DNA from: Epiperipatus broadwayi
Taxonomy: Eukaryota; Onychophora; Udeonychophora; Euonychophora; Peripatidae
Length of the DNA stretch: 64,000 nucleotides
Direction of reading: 5' to 3'
NCBI GenBank assembly: GCA_028023455.1
Contig: JAQFVV010013079.1
Location: forward strand, 1-64,000
Both the position numbers and the translations under genes were made by a program. This document shows positions 26,169 to 37,430 of this stretch, piece after piece (position 1 is the first letter of the stretch; each line of letters starts with the position of its first letter). The notes beneath the pieces were generated by a model. It searched no databases and was not told the origin of the DNA. It saw only the letters and a list, made by a program, of their open reading frames with translations.

Positions 26169-26228
<60 letters not shown>
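26169..26228. repeat. (TA)n microsatellite between RTE and PLE-1
   Basis: About 60 bp of TA, separating the RTE 3' end from the 5'-truncated Penelope-like element. Confidence 0.95.
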
Positions 26229-26233
<5 letters not shown>

Positions 26234-26776
26234 TTAAAACAATTTGTTGATTTTGGTCAGTACACAGATTCTTCTTCTTTTGAAGCTTTTGATAAGATTA
26301 ATATTTTAAAATGGAAAGTAATTGGGTATTTGGAAGTTTAGATATTGAAAATATGTATCAGTCTGTTAATAGGTTAAGCAGTATTGATGTTCTTTTGTCT
26401 GTATTGATTAAGAAAAAGTTCTTTATCAAAAAATAAAATTAAGGTAATTAAAGATTTGCTTTTGTTATTGGAAGATTCTATGTATTATACTTATAAAGGT
26501 AATTTTTATAAGATTAAGAAAGGGTGGATAATAGGTTGTATTATTTCTCCTTTAGTATGTTTAGTTTATATTAGTTATATGGCAGAGGAATTATTATTAA
26601 AAAGAATTGTTTATATGTAAAATTATTTGTCAGATATGTTAATGATTGTTTATTTGTAGTTGAGAATGATAAATTGAAGGAATTTGTAAATGAGTTTAAT
26701 TGTTTTGATCCTTCTATAAAATTTGTGTTAGAAGGAGGGGGGGTTAGATTTTGGTAAGTTAAAATTTTTAGATCTT

Positions 26777-27556
26777 TTGGTGATTAGAAATGTAGAAACT
26801 AATTGTTTATTGTGCAGTCATTTAGTTAAAAGTAAAGAATTAAGATCTATAATTAAACCTGATAGCTATCAGTCTGTATCTCATAAAGTAGCTGCTTTAA
26901 GGAATTATTGTCATAGGAATATTAAATTAAATAATTCTAGTGGGGTAGCTTTGTTTCAGAAATATCAATTTTATAAAGATTACTTGAGTGTTGGATACTC
27001 TGATAAATTTGTTAAAAGTATTTTATTTAATAGTAATATTTGTAAGGATGTAAAGGTTAAAGAAAAATATGATTTTATTTCTTTGCCATTTAAATTGTCT
27101 TCTTATAAAATTGTGTGTAGAAATAGTAAATTGTTTGGAAATAAGAAAATTGCTTGGAAAAGGGGTGTTACATTGAATAATTTATTAAATAATACAAAAG
27201 AAGTTTTTGATAGAAAGACTATTCCTGGTGTAGTATATTTTATTCCTTGTTTATTTTGTAAGAAGGTTTACATAGGTCAGAGTAGTTTGAGTTTAAATGA
27301 AAGAATAAAGGTTCATAAAAGTAGAGTTAAAAATAGATATCTTAGTTCTGCTTTGTATGTCCATGAAAAAGATACAGGCCACACTATTGATTTTGATGAA
27401 GCTAAGGTTGTCTTCTTTGAGAGAAATGAAATCAAAAGAAGAATTAAAGAGTCTTTATTATTGAAAATTTATTATTCTGAAGCAATTAACTTATTTAAGA
27501 GTTCTTTTAATATTAAGGGTGGATGGGAAGTGAATGGATTTGTGGGTAGTTTTTAA
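26777..27556 (+). CDS. PLE-1 C-terminal ORF with GIY-YIG endonuclease
   Basis: 260 codons. The first half is the RT thumb/linker (SYQSVSHKVAALRNYCHRN, then HRN-type and Lys-rich stretches). From about residue 155 it is a GIY-YIG nuclease: GVVYFIPC, a Cys pair, KKVYIGQSS, the catalytic-Arg segment LNERIKVHKS, AL-VHEKDTGHTIDF, and the Glu region of ERNEIKRRIKESLLL. In Penelope elements this domain nicks the target DNA during integration. The ATG is only the first Met of the open frame, because the frame upstream (RT) is broken. It is likely non-functional as an element, but the nuclease domain is uninterrupted. Confidence 0.85.
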   Translation: MVIRNVETNCLLCSHLVKSKELRSIIKPDSYQSVSHKVAALRNYCHRNIKLNNSSGVALFQKYQFYKDYLSVGYSDKFVKSILFNSNICKDVKVKEKYDFISLPFKLSSYKIVCRNSKLFGNKKIAWKRGVTLNNLLNNTKEVFDRKTIPGVVYFIPCLFCKKVYIGQSSLSLNERIKVHKSRVKNRYLSSALYVHEKDTGHTIDFDEAKVVFFERNEIKRRIKESLLLKIYYSEAINLFKSSFNIKGGWEVNGFVGSF

Positions 27557-27589
27557 TATTATATATATTGTGTAGTTTTTGTAGTTCTT

Positions 27590-27632
27590 TACACTTGAGA
27601 AGTCTGCTTGTAGCAGTGAAACCTTAGGTTGT
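27590..27632 (+). pseudogene. hammerhead-like relic in the PLE-1 3' tail
   Basis: CTGC-TTGTA-GCAG forms a stem-II-like hairpin followed by TGAAACC-TTA-GGT, which resembles GAAA plus a 3-bp stem III. The upstream core reads CTTGAGA instead of CTGANGA, and a cleavage-site base seems missing. Penelope-like elements are known to carry hammerheads in terminal regions, so this may be a decayed one. It is not predicted active. Confidence 0.4.
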
Positions 27633-27724
27633 GTTTTAATATTATTTTTATGCTGGTCTGGTTTAATTTTGGATTTGGGGTAGTTTTGTTTTTATATTCA
27701 CTAGTTTAGCTTTATGCTTGTAAT

Positions 27725-27727
<3 letters not shown>

Positions 27728-27756
<29 letters not shown>
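27728..27756. repeat. (TA)n between PLE-1 and the 4.5-kb repeat
   Basis: A TA run of about 29 bp. Confidence 0.95.
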
Positions 27757-27758
<2 letters not shown>

Positions 27759-30700
27759 TAACCTCCCCCACCGCTCTCGTCCTCTCCATCAATTATTTAC
27801 TGTTTAATATTTACGGGTTCTAGCTCAGTTTAACAAATAAATAAATGAAATATTCAGAATTAATTAAAAATGATTACTAGCTCTAATTTTCAAAATACAA
27901 ATACAGTTATATTTTTAAAATGAATTAACAAATATTTACTATTTTCATGAGACATGGAGTGACGACACGGGGAACGAGATAGACTACATTGAGATATTAT
28001 CCACATGATACTATCTCAATGGCATAAGAATACTATTCCCCCTTTTTACTATACTAAATAACTAACTTATAGTATTCTTACGACTTTCTAAGCTCTTTTC
28101 ACTACAACTAAAATAATAATCATGTCTTAATATTCTTTGTAATAAGAATCTAGCTCAATTAAATAAAATTAAGTAAATAAATAGAATAAATAAAATAAAA
28201 TAAAATCTCAGGTTCATAAATTGTATTCTAACTGATTTAAAATTACGGTAGTAAACTATGAAAAGGGAATTTTATGTCATAATTCACTACGCAGTAACTA
28301 ACAATAATAAATAATAATAATAACAACAATAGTATAATATAATCTTATTTCTTCCTAAATGAAATAAATAATTACGTACGTGGTAGTATTTTAATAATCT
28401 GACAACAGAATACGTGTGGCAACATTAGCATATATTTTAATGTAATATTGTGGCAACCAACTTATGACCAATAAATGATATAATTATGATCCCTTAATTT
28501 TATCATACAAATAAATTTTCAAAATCATTATAACACTTTTAGGTTTACCTTTTTGTGCAAAACTATATGTCTGTTTCAATTATAAATGTATTGTGATATC
28601 ATGCATCCATGTGGAGAAATAATAACGAAGACACAAAGCTTTAAAATAAATTTACAACAAAGTTTATTAATAATATAAACAAATAACAATATTTTACATT
28701 ATGTACATGGATATCCTTACTCTCCTATCACAAAATCATTTTACTAGTTTATAAAAATGAAATCAAACTTCTACTTATCTTTTTCTAGTTAACTCTTATC
28801 TTTTAAATACTTAAGAAAATACAGTATTATTATTATTGGATTTCTTATTATAGTTTAGCTTGTTACAAAATGTATTTATTTATAATTATCATTGACACTT
28901 TGTATCCCTACTATTATTAAAATTATATTTTACAAAATTACATTCGTAGTAAACATTCTACAAAACAATAAAATTCTATTTTTATATTGGTTGTATGGAA
29001 TCCTACAGATTCGAAAACATTCTTCTACATTTGGTATTAAGTTTTAATTGTTCATTATACGATGTTTATTAATCTAATATACTCATTCAAGCCTTACTTC
29101 GGATGGTAATTACAACTATTAACATACCATGCACAAATATATGTCTATTACACATTATTGAATTATTTTCTTAATAAATATGCAATATTTATTTTCTAAA
29201 AATTATTTAAAACATTAAAATTTCATTATCACTTTTAAAATGAAACTTTGTTTAGATTTCTCTTTTAAAAATCTTATATTCATTTCCGAATTAATTTATA
29301 AACTGTATCATATGATTCTTTCTCTCTTTATGATATTTTGTACTTTCACTTTTAAAGTTACACAATTCTAACACATTCCAGTAAATAAACTATTCTTACT
29401 TAAACGATAACATATCCTCAGTTCTATTTTATTCATTATTTCTTTGAAAATATCTTTCTGACGATGCAGATTCACGAAACAAGGATAGCGAAAATAGATG
29501 CACAGGATCAAAAATATAACTAGAATATTATCCGTCATAAACCTTGACAATAATGGCACAGTGAATTAAAAAACACTATAGAGGAGTGACCTTTGTCTGT
29601 CTACCCACCTCTATTATAGGAGTGATGCTAAAGCTATTTCTTCAGCTTTATATAACATCAAAAAGTTTAAAAGATACGCAAAAAAACACTGTCCAAAATC
29701 TATGTGTTCAGTGATAGGGCTTAGTTAGCTATACTGAAATCACACAAACTAACTATGATCCAAATACTTTATTTTTCTTATTTCTTAACAAAAACATCAT
29801 CTTGGTTTCCTCTACACTAGTACTACCAAGTCACTATCCGATCTTATTTCTCATGATTTTTCTATACAGTACATCGACAAATTCCTATCTGCATTTCTAA
29901 CAATAATAAAATTCATTTATTTCAAAACTATTCCGCTGTTCTTTAAGAAAATCTTTTACTACTTTTCTCGTATATTTATCATATACAAACTATTTTAAAA
30001 TATCTGAATACTTTGCAACATGAAAGTTCAAAAGAATCACACAATTGTTCTATTAACTTATATTATTAATTATACTTTAAATAACTTATTGCATGCATAT
30101 TTAAAATTACTCCTATCTCATAATATGTTTTAAATGTTGTATAAAATGTGTACTTATAATTTTAAAACTTTCACACATCATTCTTAATCAATAGATGATC
30201 TAAAAAAAATACATTATGCATTATGAATAAATATCAAAATTACCAAAACGATCTTTATCTTCTCGATCGTATTCCGTAGACTTCACCATCCCATTGATTC
30301 TTGTAGATATATGATTTCCATACATACTCTTTATTTTAAAAAACAATATTTCTATCATTCTATTAAGCTATTATATTTAAATCTCATTATTATTAAATTT
30401 ATGTTTATATGTTTTCCCTAATCTCACATAGCATTTATACTTTAAATATAATCAGTAAAAAATATCTAAATTATATTTACGATACTTTTTCATCAACTTT
30501 CTTGAAAATCGTTCATATTTAAGCTAAAAAAAAAAATATTTTATTTCTTCTTCAGTCACTTAATGTTCTATTTTAAAGTAAAACAATTACTACTCTGTTT
30601 AATAAATATTCATAGACGACAATCCTTGGTTTTCACAATATTGTATACAATTATTAACTCATGATATTCTCTTCTATTATTGTCTGCTAGTATTTTCCCG

Positions 30701-32347
30701 CGCGACTTTTCCGATGCATCTTCTACGTACTTTTATTTAAATCTTCAATAAAATTTCTGTTTCCATGGATCCATTTTCATTAAGTAATTTAATTTTATCT
30801 TTTCTAAATCAAGCATTTCCTCCATTGAATACTTTATAATATTTTAATTAATTCCTCTCAGAGAAAGTTTTCGGCTCCTTTTCTCTAAACATAATAACAC
30901 TTTCATATTGTTCTATTACTTTTTCTTTATTTTAAAATTCTTGTACTATATTTTTAATAATGTTTTCCTTTAAAAGATAAACATTCTTTCTTCATCATAA
31001 TTTTCTTTATAATAAAAAAACGCATATTAAATTTTTCCATAGAGAAGAATAAAATAACCTTAAATTAGCCTTATAAAATTGGTGCGTCATAATTTTTTCT
31101 GATGGCAAGTAACTTCTTTTTAAAGTTTTCATATAGCGTCCCAATTATATCTCTCTGAGTTATAATAATAAGTTTCTGGTTGAGCATAAATAAAGTTGTA
31201 TTAAGACAATTTCCGAATATTTTTCCTTCAGCAATATTTTTAGGTATTTTTCCTTGTACTTCCATCTCTACTGTAGGTTTTTTGGTTAAACTCGAATAAA
31301 ATTCCCTGGTAAGATAACTTTTAAAATTAGCAATCCATGTAGATACAGTCAAAATATATTATATGTTACAGAAGAACTTTTAAAATAAATACGAAATTTT
31401 AAATTTATATTACTTTTCCAGCTACGGTGTTATCAGCTACAAAATGTGTTACTTTCTCTTTCACTTACACATTACTTCTCCCCCTTCTTCGTCTAATTCT
31501 TATATCTTGTCTGCTAATTTACCTCCGTTGATTGGTTAATAACTTTATTTTAGCGCGAACAAATTTATCCATTTTAATTTTATAACAGAATAGACTTTTA
31601 AAATAAAGAATTGATGACGTAATGTCTCAAAATATTATTTAGACTAGTATTTTTAAATTCAATTTTAGTTTCATCAAAATTATTTAAACTTTAAAAACAA
31701 TTATTAAAACAATATTTAATATTTTAACCTTTACTTTAATGATCGATGGCAATTATATCTAGTTTCAAATTCACAAACCTTATTATTATTTTAACAAGCG
31801 TGTGTGTGAAGGTATATAATATACAGTCACGTGTTTACTAACTTTATCAAATGATTTTTTATTTATATCTCGGTCTAAATTACCAAAACTGATATATTTT
31901 ATAAAAATTTGGAAAATAATTTTAAAAAATTGTAGAACTAAATATAATTCTCACCATCCTAAAGTCTATCTTAAAATATACTCTATTAAATTTGACTATT
32001 AAATATAATTGTACACTACATATAGCATTTATTTAATTTATTAGTTTTAAAATATTATACTCAAATTATTAATATGCTTTTTACTATCTATAGCTGTGTT
32101 ATTTTATATGGCCAGCTTTTACAACCATAAGCAAGGATATTATTAAGCTTTATTTAACTGTTTTCTCTTAAAATAATCTATTACATTTTTATATACCAGG
32201 TATTTTCAGCTTTAAATTGTACTATAAAATCTAATTATCCTATTATTATTTATATATCATACAAACATAACTTAAAATTTAAAATTTTTTAGTAATTGAC
32301 CTTTCTACCCTACCATGACCTACAGACAAGGGCACAATATATATATA
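27757..32347. mobile_element. unclassified ~4.5-kb dispersed repeat, copy 1
   Basis: Collinear over its full length with 40141-44657. Shared landmarks include the CATGGAG-GACGACACGGGG block, TGGCAACCAACTTATGACC, GACGATG near a conserved minus-strand frame, CCCGCGCG near 30700, and the terminal CTACAGACAAGGGCACAATATA. Ends abut TA repeats. The best terminus (copy 2) suggests a short inverted repeat, TTGTRCCCT; the left end of this copy is mutated (TTCTAACCT). No complete protein is encoded, but a 93-codon minus-strand frame (31071-31352) has a counterpart in copy 2. It directly abuts the truncated RTE copy at 32348. It could be a decayed DNA transposon or a non-autonomous derivative. Confidence 0.8.
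31071..31352 (-). CDS. conserved short frame in the 4.5-kb repeat (copy 1), unknown function
   Basis: 93 codons on the minus strand. The central part matches the 81-codon frame at 43413-43658: MEVQ-KI-K-IAE-KI-G--LNTTL--LN-KL--IT-R--IGT--EN-KKKLL. Conservation at the protein level between two diverged copies suggests a former coding region. No domain is recognised. Both copies lose the frame shortly afterwards, so it is probably part of a broken gene. Confidence 0.4.
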   Translation of the reverse strand: MTVSTWIANFKSYLTREFYSSLTKKPTVEMEVQGKIPKNIAEGKIFGNCLNTTLFMLNQKLIIITQRDIIGTLYENFKKKLLAIRKNYDAPIL

Positions 32348-34055
32348 CTAGCAAGGAAAGCTGTAGAAGAAAATAAAAGTCTTAAGAATGTAAAACAACA
32401 TATTGGTATTGGTAGGAAATTTATATCTGCAATAAGAAAAAAAGAGGGAATTGTTACTAAAAAGAGAGATGACATCATGAAATTGGTAGATTTTTATCAA
32501 GAATTATATAGTAATAAAGAACAAATACCTCCTATATCTATTACATCTTCAGAATTGCCCAGAATTTTAAATGAAGAAGTGAGATATGCAATTAAATGTA
32601 TGAAGAAAGGAAAGGCTACAGGTAATGATGGAATTATAATTGATATATTAAAAGAAGCAGGTGAAGAAATAGAAAAAATTTTAGCAAAGTTATATACCAA
32701 ATGTCTAAATGATAAAGATGTACCGGATGATTGGAAGAATGCAGTAATAATATTAATATTTAAAAAAGGTGATAAAGAAGATATTAGAAATTACAGACCT
32801 ATCAGCCTTTTATCAGTTTTATATAAAAATTTTTACCAAGATAATTACAACTCGTCTACAGAGAACATTGGATTTCCACCAACCAAGAGAACAAGCTGGA
32901 TTTAAAAGTGGTTTTAGTACAGTAGATCATATCCAGGTGTTGAGAGAAGTTATAGAAAGGATGAATGAATATGAGTTGTCATTATGTTTTGGATTTGTAG
33001 ATTATGAAAAGGCATTTGATTCTATAAACATTTCTTCAGTGATTAAAGCATTGGATCATCAAGGTATAGATCCAGGATATTGTCATATTTTGAAGAATAT
33101 TTATAAAAATGCAACAGCAACAATTAGATTACATAATGATACTGGGAAAGTCAACATTGAGAAAGGTGTAAGACAAGGTGACTCCATATCTCCAAAACTT
33201 TTTACAGCAGTGCTGCAAGAAGTATTTTGTGGATTAAAATGGGAAACTAAAGGAGTGAAAGTAAATGGAGATTATTTAAGTCATTTAGATTTCGCAGATG
33301 ATGTAGTTGTTTTTGCAAATAATGCTTCAGAGCTGCAGGATATGTTGCAGGAATTATCAGATGAAAGTTGGAAAGTAGGACTAAAGATAAATGTTAAAAA
33401 GACTAAAGTAATGTTTAATCGATTTGCTCAAAATATGAAAATAAAGATTGATTATGATGAATTAGAAGAAGTTAACAGTTACAAATACCCTGGTCAGATT
33501 ATTAATATAGATGGAAACATAATGGAAGAAATTAATCATATAATTAAACTTGTTTGGAGTGCTTTTGGTAGAAATAACTTGATACTAAAAGGGAATATGC
33601 CTATGTGTTTGAAAAGGAAGGTTTTTAACAAATGTGTTTTACCAGTTCTTACTTATGGATCTGAGACTTGGACACTTAATAGAAGAGCAATACAAAGACT
33701 TCAGACCACTCAAAGAAGTATGGAGAGGTGCATGTTGGGAGTAACAAGAAGAGATCGAAAATGCAATGTATGGGTAAGAGAACAAACAGGTGTTACTGAC
33801 CTCATTGAAAAAATTAAAAGATTGAAGTGGAGTTGGGCTGGACATATTGCTAGAAGAGATGATAATAGATGGACAATTGAAATTTTAAACTGGATTCCAA
33901 GAGATTGTAAAAGACCCAGAAAGAGACCACATGTGAGATGGATGGATGAAATAAGAAAGTGTGCAGGGGTGATGTGGAGAAGAGAAGCTAAAGATCGGAA
34001 AAGATGGATTAAACTTGGAGAGACCTTCATCCTGCAGTGGATTGATAGTGGTTGA
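32348..34055 (+). pseudogene. young 5'-truncated RTE copy
   Basis: It starts at the equivalent of about 24454 of the RTE copy and is almost identical to it to the stop codon. RT motifs A (VDYEKAFDS), B (RQGDSISP) and C (FADD) are kept. The frame is broken once: an extra A in an A-run at about 32825-32829 separates an N-terminal piece (to 32905) from a 428-codon RT frame (32769-34055). There is also a 3-nt deletion (VENFY to VDFY) and a Leu to Pro change in the YLGQ segment. It lacks the endonuclease. The high identity implies recent activity of the family. Confidence 0.9.
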
Positions 34056-34127
<72 letters not shown>

Positions 34128-34134
34128 CTGTGTG
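34056..34134. repeat. (TA)n-(TG)n compound microsatellite
   Basis: About 50 bp of TA directly after the RTE 3' end, changing into about 25 bp of TG. Confidence 0.95.
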
Positions 34135-35324
34135 TTAATTCTAATATTTTCACGGATATATATATATATATTAATGTAATATATATAAAAATTATTTTAA
34201 TTAATTTTGAATCTCTTTTCAAAAATTAATAACTTATTTTTTATTCAAACAAAGAAGCCAGTAATTTTGAAATTAAAACTTTTATTTTAAATGTTAATAT
34301 CTCTGCATTTTTGAAGCTAGACACAAAGTCAATACTTCAAATTACAGATTTTTGCATACTTTTAAATAATATATCATATCATTTTGTAAAACAAACCATC
34401 ATCTAGAAATTGTGCTTTGAAAATGGTGGCTTTAAAAAAGGAGTACCATGAGATACACAGATGTAAACATATTAAAAAATAATTTATTCTAAAAATCGAA
34501 TTTCAATTTAACAAAAAGAAAATCTAAATGTATTTATGATATAAAAAATATTTTAAACGCAATTTAATTTTATTTTAAAAATGTAACTTATTTGATCTAT
34601 AAAAGTTTTAAAAAAATTGATGTAAATAAGTAATGTAAAATTGTCATAAACTTCAAAATTTTTATCCTACTAAAAAAAAGAGAGATAAATTACAAACGAT
34701 AATTTAATAAAAAATGAAACTGTATATAACATGACTATATATTTCTAATAATTTTTACACAAATTGAAATGGAACAGTATATAAAAAAGGATATAGAAAC
34801 TGTGTCCAGAAATTATGTTCCTTTTGAAACTGATCTTCAAACATACTTACTACTTTTTTCTCGTAAATTTTGGGAATTTTCGTGAACTGTATAGCATTAT
34901 TTGAAAAATAATTATATCATCTTCAAGCTCTATATTTGAGTAATCTTTATTTCTATTTTTTTTATTTTCCACAAAATATTTTTTGTAACATGGTTAAACA
35001 GTTTTGTGCTATAGAGTCACTTTGTCATACACTTTTATTTATTATTAATTTTCTTAATGTTATCATATAATTTAATCACTGCTAATGCATTTTGAGAAAA
35101 ATTCTTCAGAATTTGACAATATCATTGATGTTATCTTTATATTCTATAGCCTTACTTATTTTAAGGGTTTTAAAAAATAAAATGCCGATTTTTAATCTGA
35201 AAATGTAATGCTGTGGTAATTCATTCTCCTAATTGTATAACTATTTTTGCTATTTATAATAACAACTTTTAATTATTTGCCTTTCTTGGCTCATTTAGAT
35301 CTTAAGTTTATAAGTATTACATGA
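34135..35324. other. AT-rich region, no gene recognised
   Basis: No recognisable coding or repeat structure. Confidence 0.5.
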
Positions 35325-35460
35325 TAATCTGGGAATATTGGATGAGTAGGTGCTAGATAAGGATTTTATGCACAAACTTTCCTGCATCCATTGATTTCTC
35401 TAACTTTCACTGAGTGGCGCTACTGTATAAAGAGTTTTGCCTCTGTGAAAGGTTAGAAGT
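35325..35460. repeat. single arm of foldback family D
   Basis: Matches one arm of the palindromes at 36563-36780 and 62580-62794: GGATGAGTAGG-GCTAGATAAG, GGATTTTATGCA, GCATCCATTGATT, and a CACTGAGTGGCG-CTACTGTA-like end. The opposite arm is missing. Confidence 0.65.
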
Positions 35461-35988
35461 ATAATTAACAATTCTACAATTCCTACTTTGTATTTTTCAC
35501 ATTTTTTAAATCCAATATCACTACATCATTCTTCCAATTATTGGTATGTTTTTTTTTTTATTATAGAGGCATTAGGTGTACAGTTTGTCAACAAATTAAA
35601 AAAAAAAAACTACCTCTTTTAAAAATATTTATATTAATATAATTCCTTTAATGAAGCTTTTTCATTTGTTAATGCTTTAATTACATGATTCATTTCCTTA
35701 TTTAAAATATTTCACATGTAAATGATAAGATTAAAGTACTAGATTCTATTTACTATTTTCCCTTTTTTTTAATTGTTTAATTTTTTTGGAGGATTTTTTC
35801 ATATAGATTATAATGCTATTTTAGACTTATTTCCAAACAATGTCTGATTTTCTCCCAATGGTAAGGTATACTTTCGCGAATTTTATTCTCTTCTATAATA
35901 TTTCTTGAAAATTCTTTTTATATCTTTTCCTTTAATTTTAGTTATGCAGTTTTTTTTTAAATATTTGTTTTTAAATATATTAATTTTA

Positions 35989-37430
35989 TATATCATCATT
36001 ATCATCAACTATTATCAATCCACTGCATGATGAAAGTTTCTCCAAGTTCAATTCATCTTTTTTTTCAATCTTTAGCTTCTCTTCTCCACATCACCCCTGC
36101 ACACTTTCTTATTTCATCCATCCATCTCATGATCTCTTTCTGGGTCTTTTATAATCTCTTGGAATCCAGTTTAATATTTCAATTGTCCATCTATTATCAT
36201 CTCTTCTAGCAATATGTCTAACCCAACTCCCCTTCAGTCTTTTAATTTTTTCAATGAGGTCCATAACACCTGTTTGTTCTCTTACCCATATATTGCATTT
36301 CTGATCTCTTCTTATTACTCCCAACATTAATCTCTCCATACTTCTTTGAATGGTCTGAAGTCTCTGTATTGCTCTTCTATTCAGTATCCAAGTCTCAGAT
36401 CCTTGTATAATTTAAAAATTTACTAGTGAATTACAAATTAGTTATTGTTTTATTTTTTATTTTTATTATACCAACTACATATGCAGCAATCTCAATAGAG
36501 TTTTTATTGAACCATTTAACATCACATGATCACCATTCTTCATGCTTACATAAGCTGTTTACCTAGAGGTTAAACTCTCCATACAGTAGCACAATTCAGT
36601 GCAAGCCAGAGTAATCAATGGCTGCAAGAAGGTTTGTGCATAAAATCCATATCTTGTGCCTACTCATCTTTTTGGATGAGTAGGCACTAGATAAGTATTT
36701 TATGCATAAACCTTCTTGAATTTATTGATTACTATGGCTTGCATTGAGTGGGACTACAGTATGGAGAGTTTAGTCTCTATGTAGTTTTTATTGAACTTAT
36801 TCAAATCATTTGTAAAATCTCAACATTTTAAATGATTTTCAAGTTCTAATTTAAATTCATCAGAATTATTTGAAATCTTTAAATACATTTTACCTTTTGA
36901 TGCAAATTTCAAAAGATATTTTTCTTTCACATTCCTATCTCCATAATCAAATTTATTCACAACACTTTTATTTTTTAATTTTTATAAATCTAGAATTAAG
37001 AGTTTTTTTAATAATTTTAAATTATTGTTTTATTTCATCAAAACTATTATGAATATTTATATATAATCTTCTACTTTTTTTTTATCATGAGAATTCTCTG
37101 GGATGTAAGTCTAAATTATCTATATTTGGTATTTTTATTAATTTTGCTACTCTGACTAATATATAGCTCATCTCTATAGTATTATTATTTTTATTTTATT
37201 TATGATGAGATACATGTAACTTGTAGAATGTATTTCACTAGTGTATTAAATATTTTTGGTTTTATAGTAAAATATATGTTCACTTTTTAAATCAATTTTG
37301 TCTATATTTTTTTTGACTTCATAAAATCAAACAATGTTCTCTTTAAATTTTGGAGGCTTTGACACTTTCTGTTATTCAATCTGGTGAGAATTTTTGGAAA
37401 TGCTTAATCTTTATATTTTTATAAAATCTC
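35989..37430 (-). pseudogene. antisense RTE relic with internal deletion and nested foldback
   Basis: On the minus strand, 35989-36402 matches the RTE 3' end (GSETW to the C-terminus, with stops). 36786-37430 matches the linker between endonuclease and RT, and then the endonuclease (region of NKKWKNNIVEIDG and LKSGHIF). Most of the RT is deleted. A family D palindrome (36563-36780) lies between the two parts. Confidence 0.7.
36563..36780. mobile_element. foldback family D palindrome
   Basis: The arms 36563-36668 and 36675-36780 are imperfect inverted repeats around a 6-bp spacer (centre TACTCATC...GATGAGTA). The ends are AGGTTAAACTCTCC and GGAGAGTTTAGTCT. There is no open frame. Other copies are at 35325 (one arm) and 62580. 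Confidence 0.8.

Larger units (their letters stand above)
26229..27727 (+). mobile_element. Penelope-like element PLE-1, 5'-truncated, RT part decayed
   Basis: It starts within the reverse transcriptase. After one frameshift the sequence reads a motif-A-like FGSLDIENMYQSV (near 26325-26360), a motif-B-like GCIISPLV (near 26530-26560) and a motif-C-like RYVND-LFVV (near 26630-26660), with stops between. It continues into an intact C-terminal segment with a GIY-YIG endonuclease (26777-27556). The last ~170 bp are a 3' untranslated tail with a hammerhead-like relic near 27590-27632. It is bounded by (TA)n on both sides. The RT plus GIY-YIG order is diagnostic of Penelope-like elements. Confidence 0.85.

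Noticed and set aside
36663-36690. Foldback family D inspected for a hammerhead (GATGAGTAGGCACTAGAT)
   Set aside because: No CTGANGA core and no GAAA after a stem II; only superficial similarity to family C.
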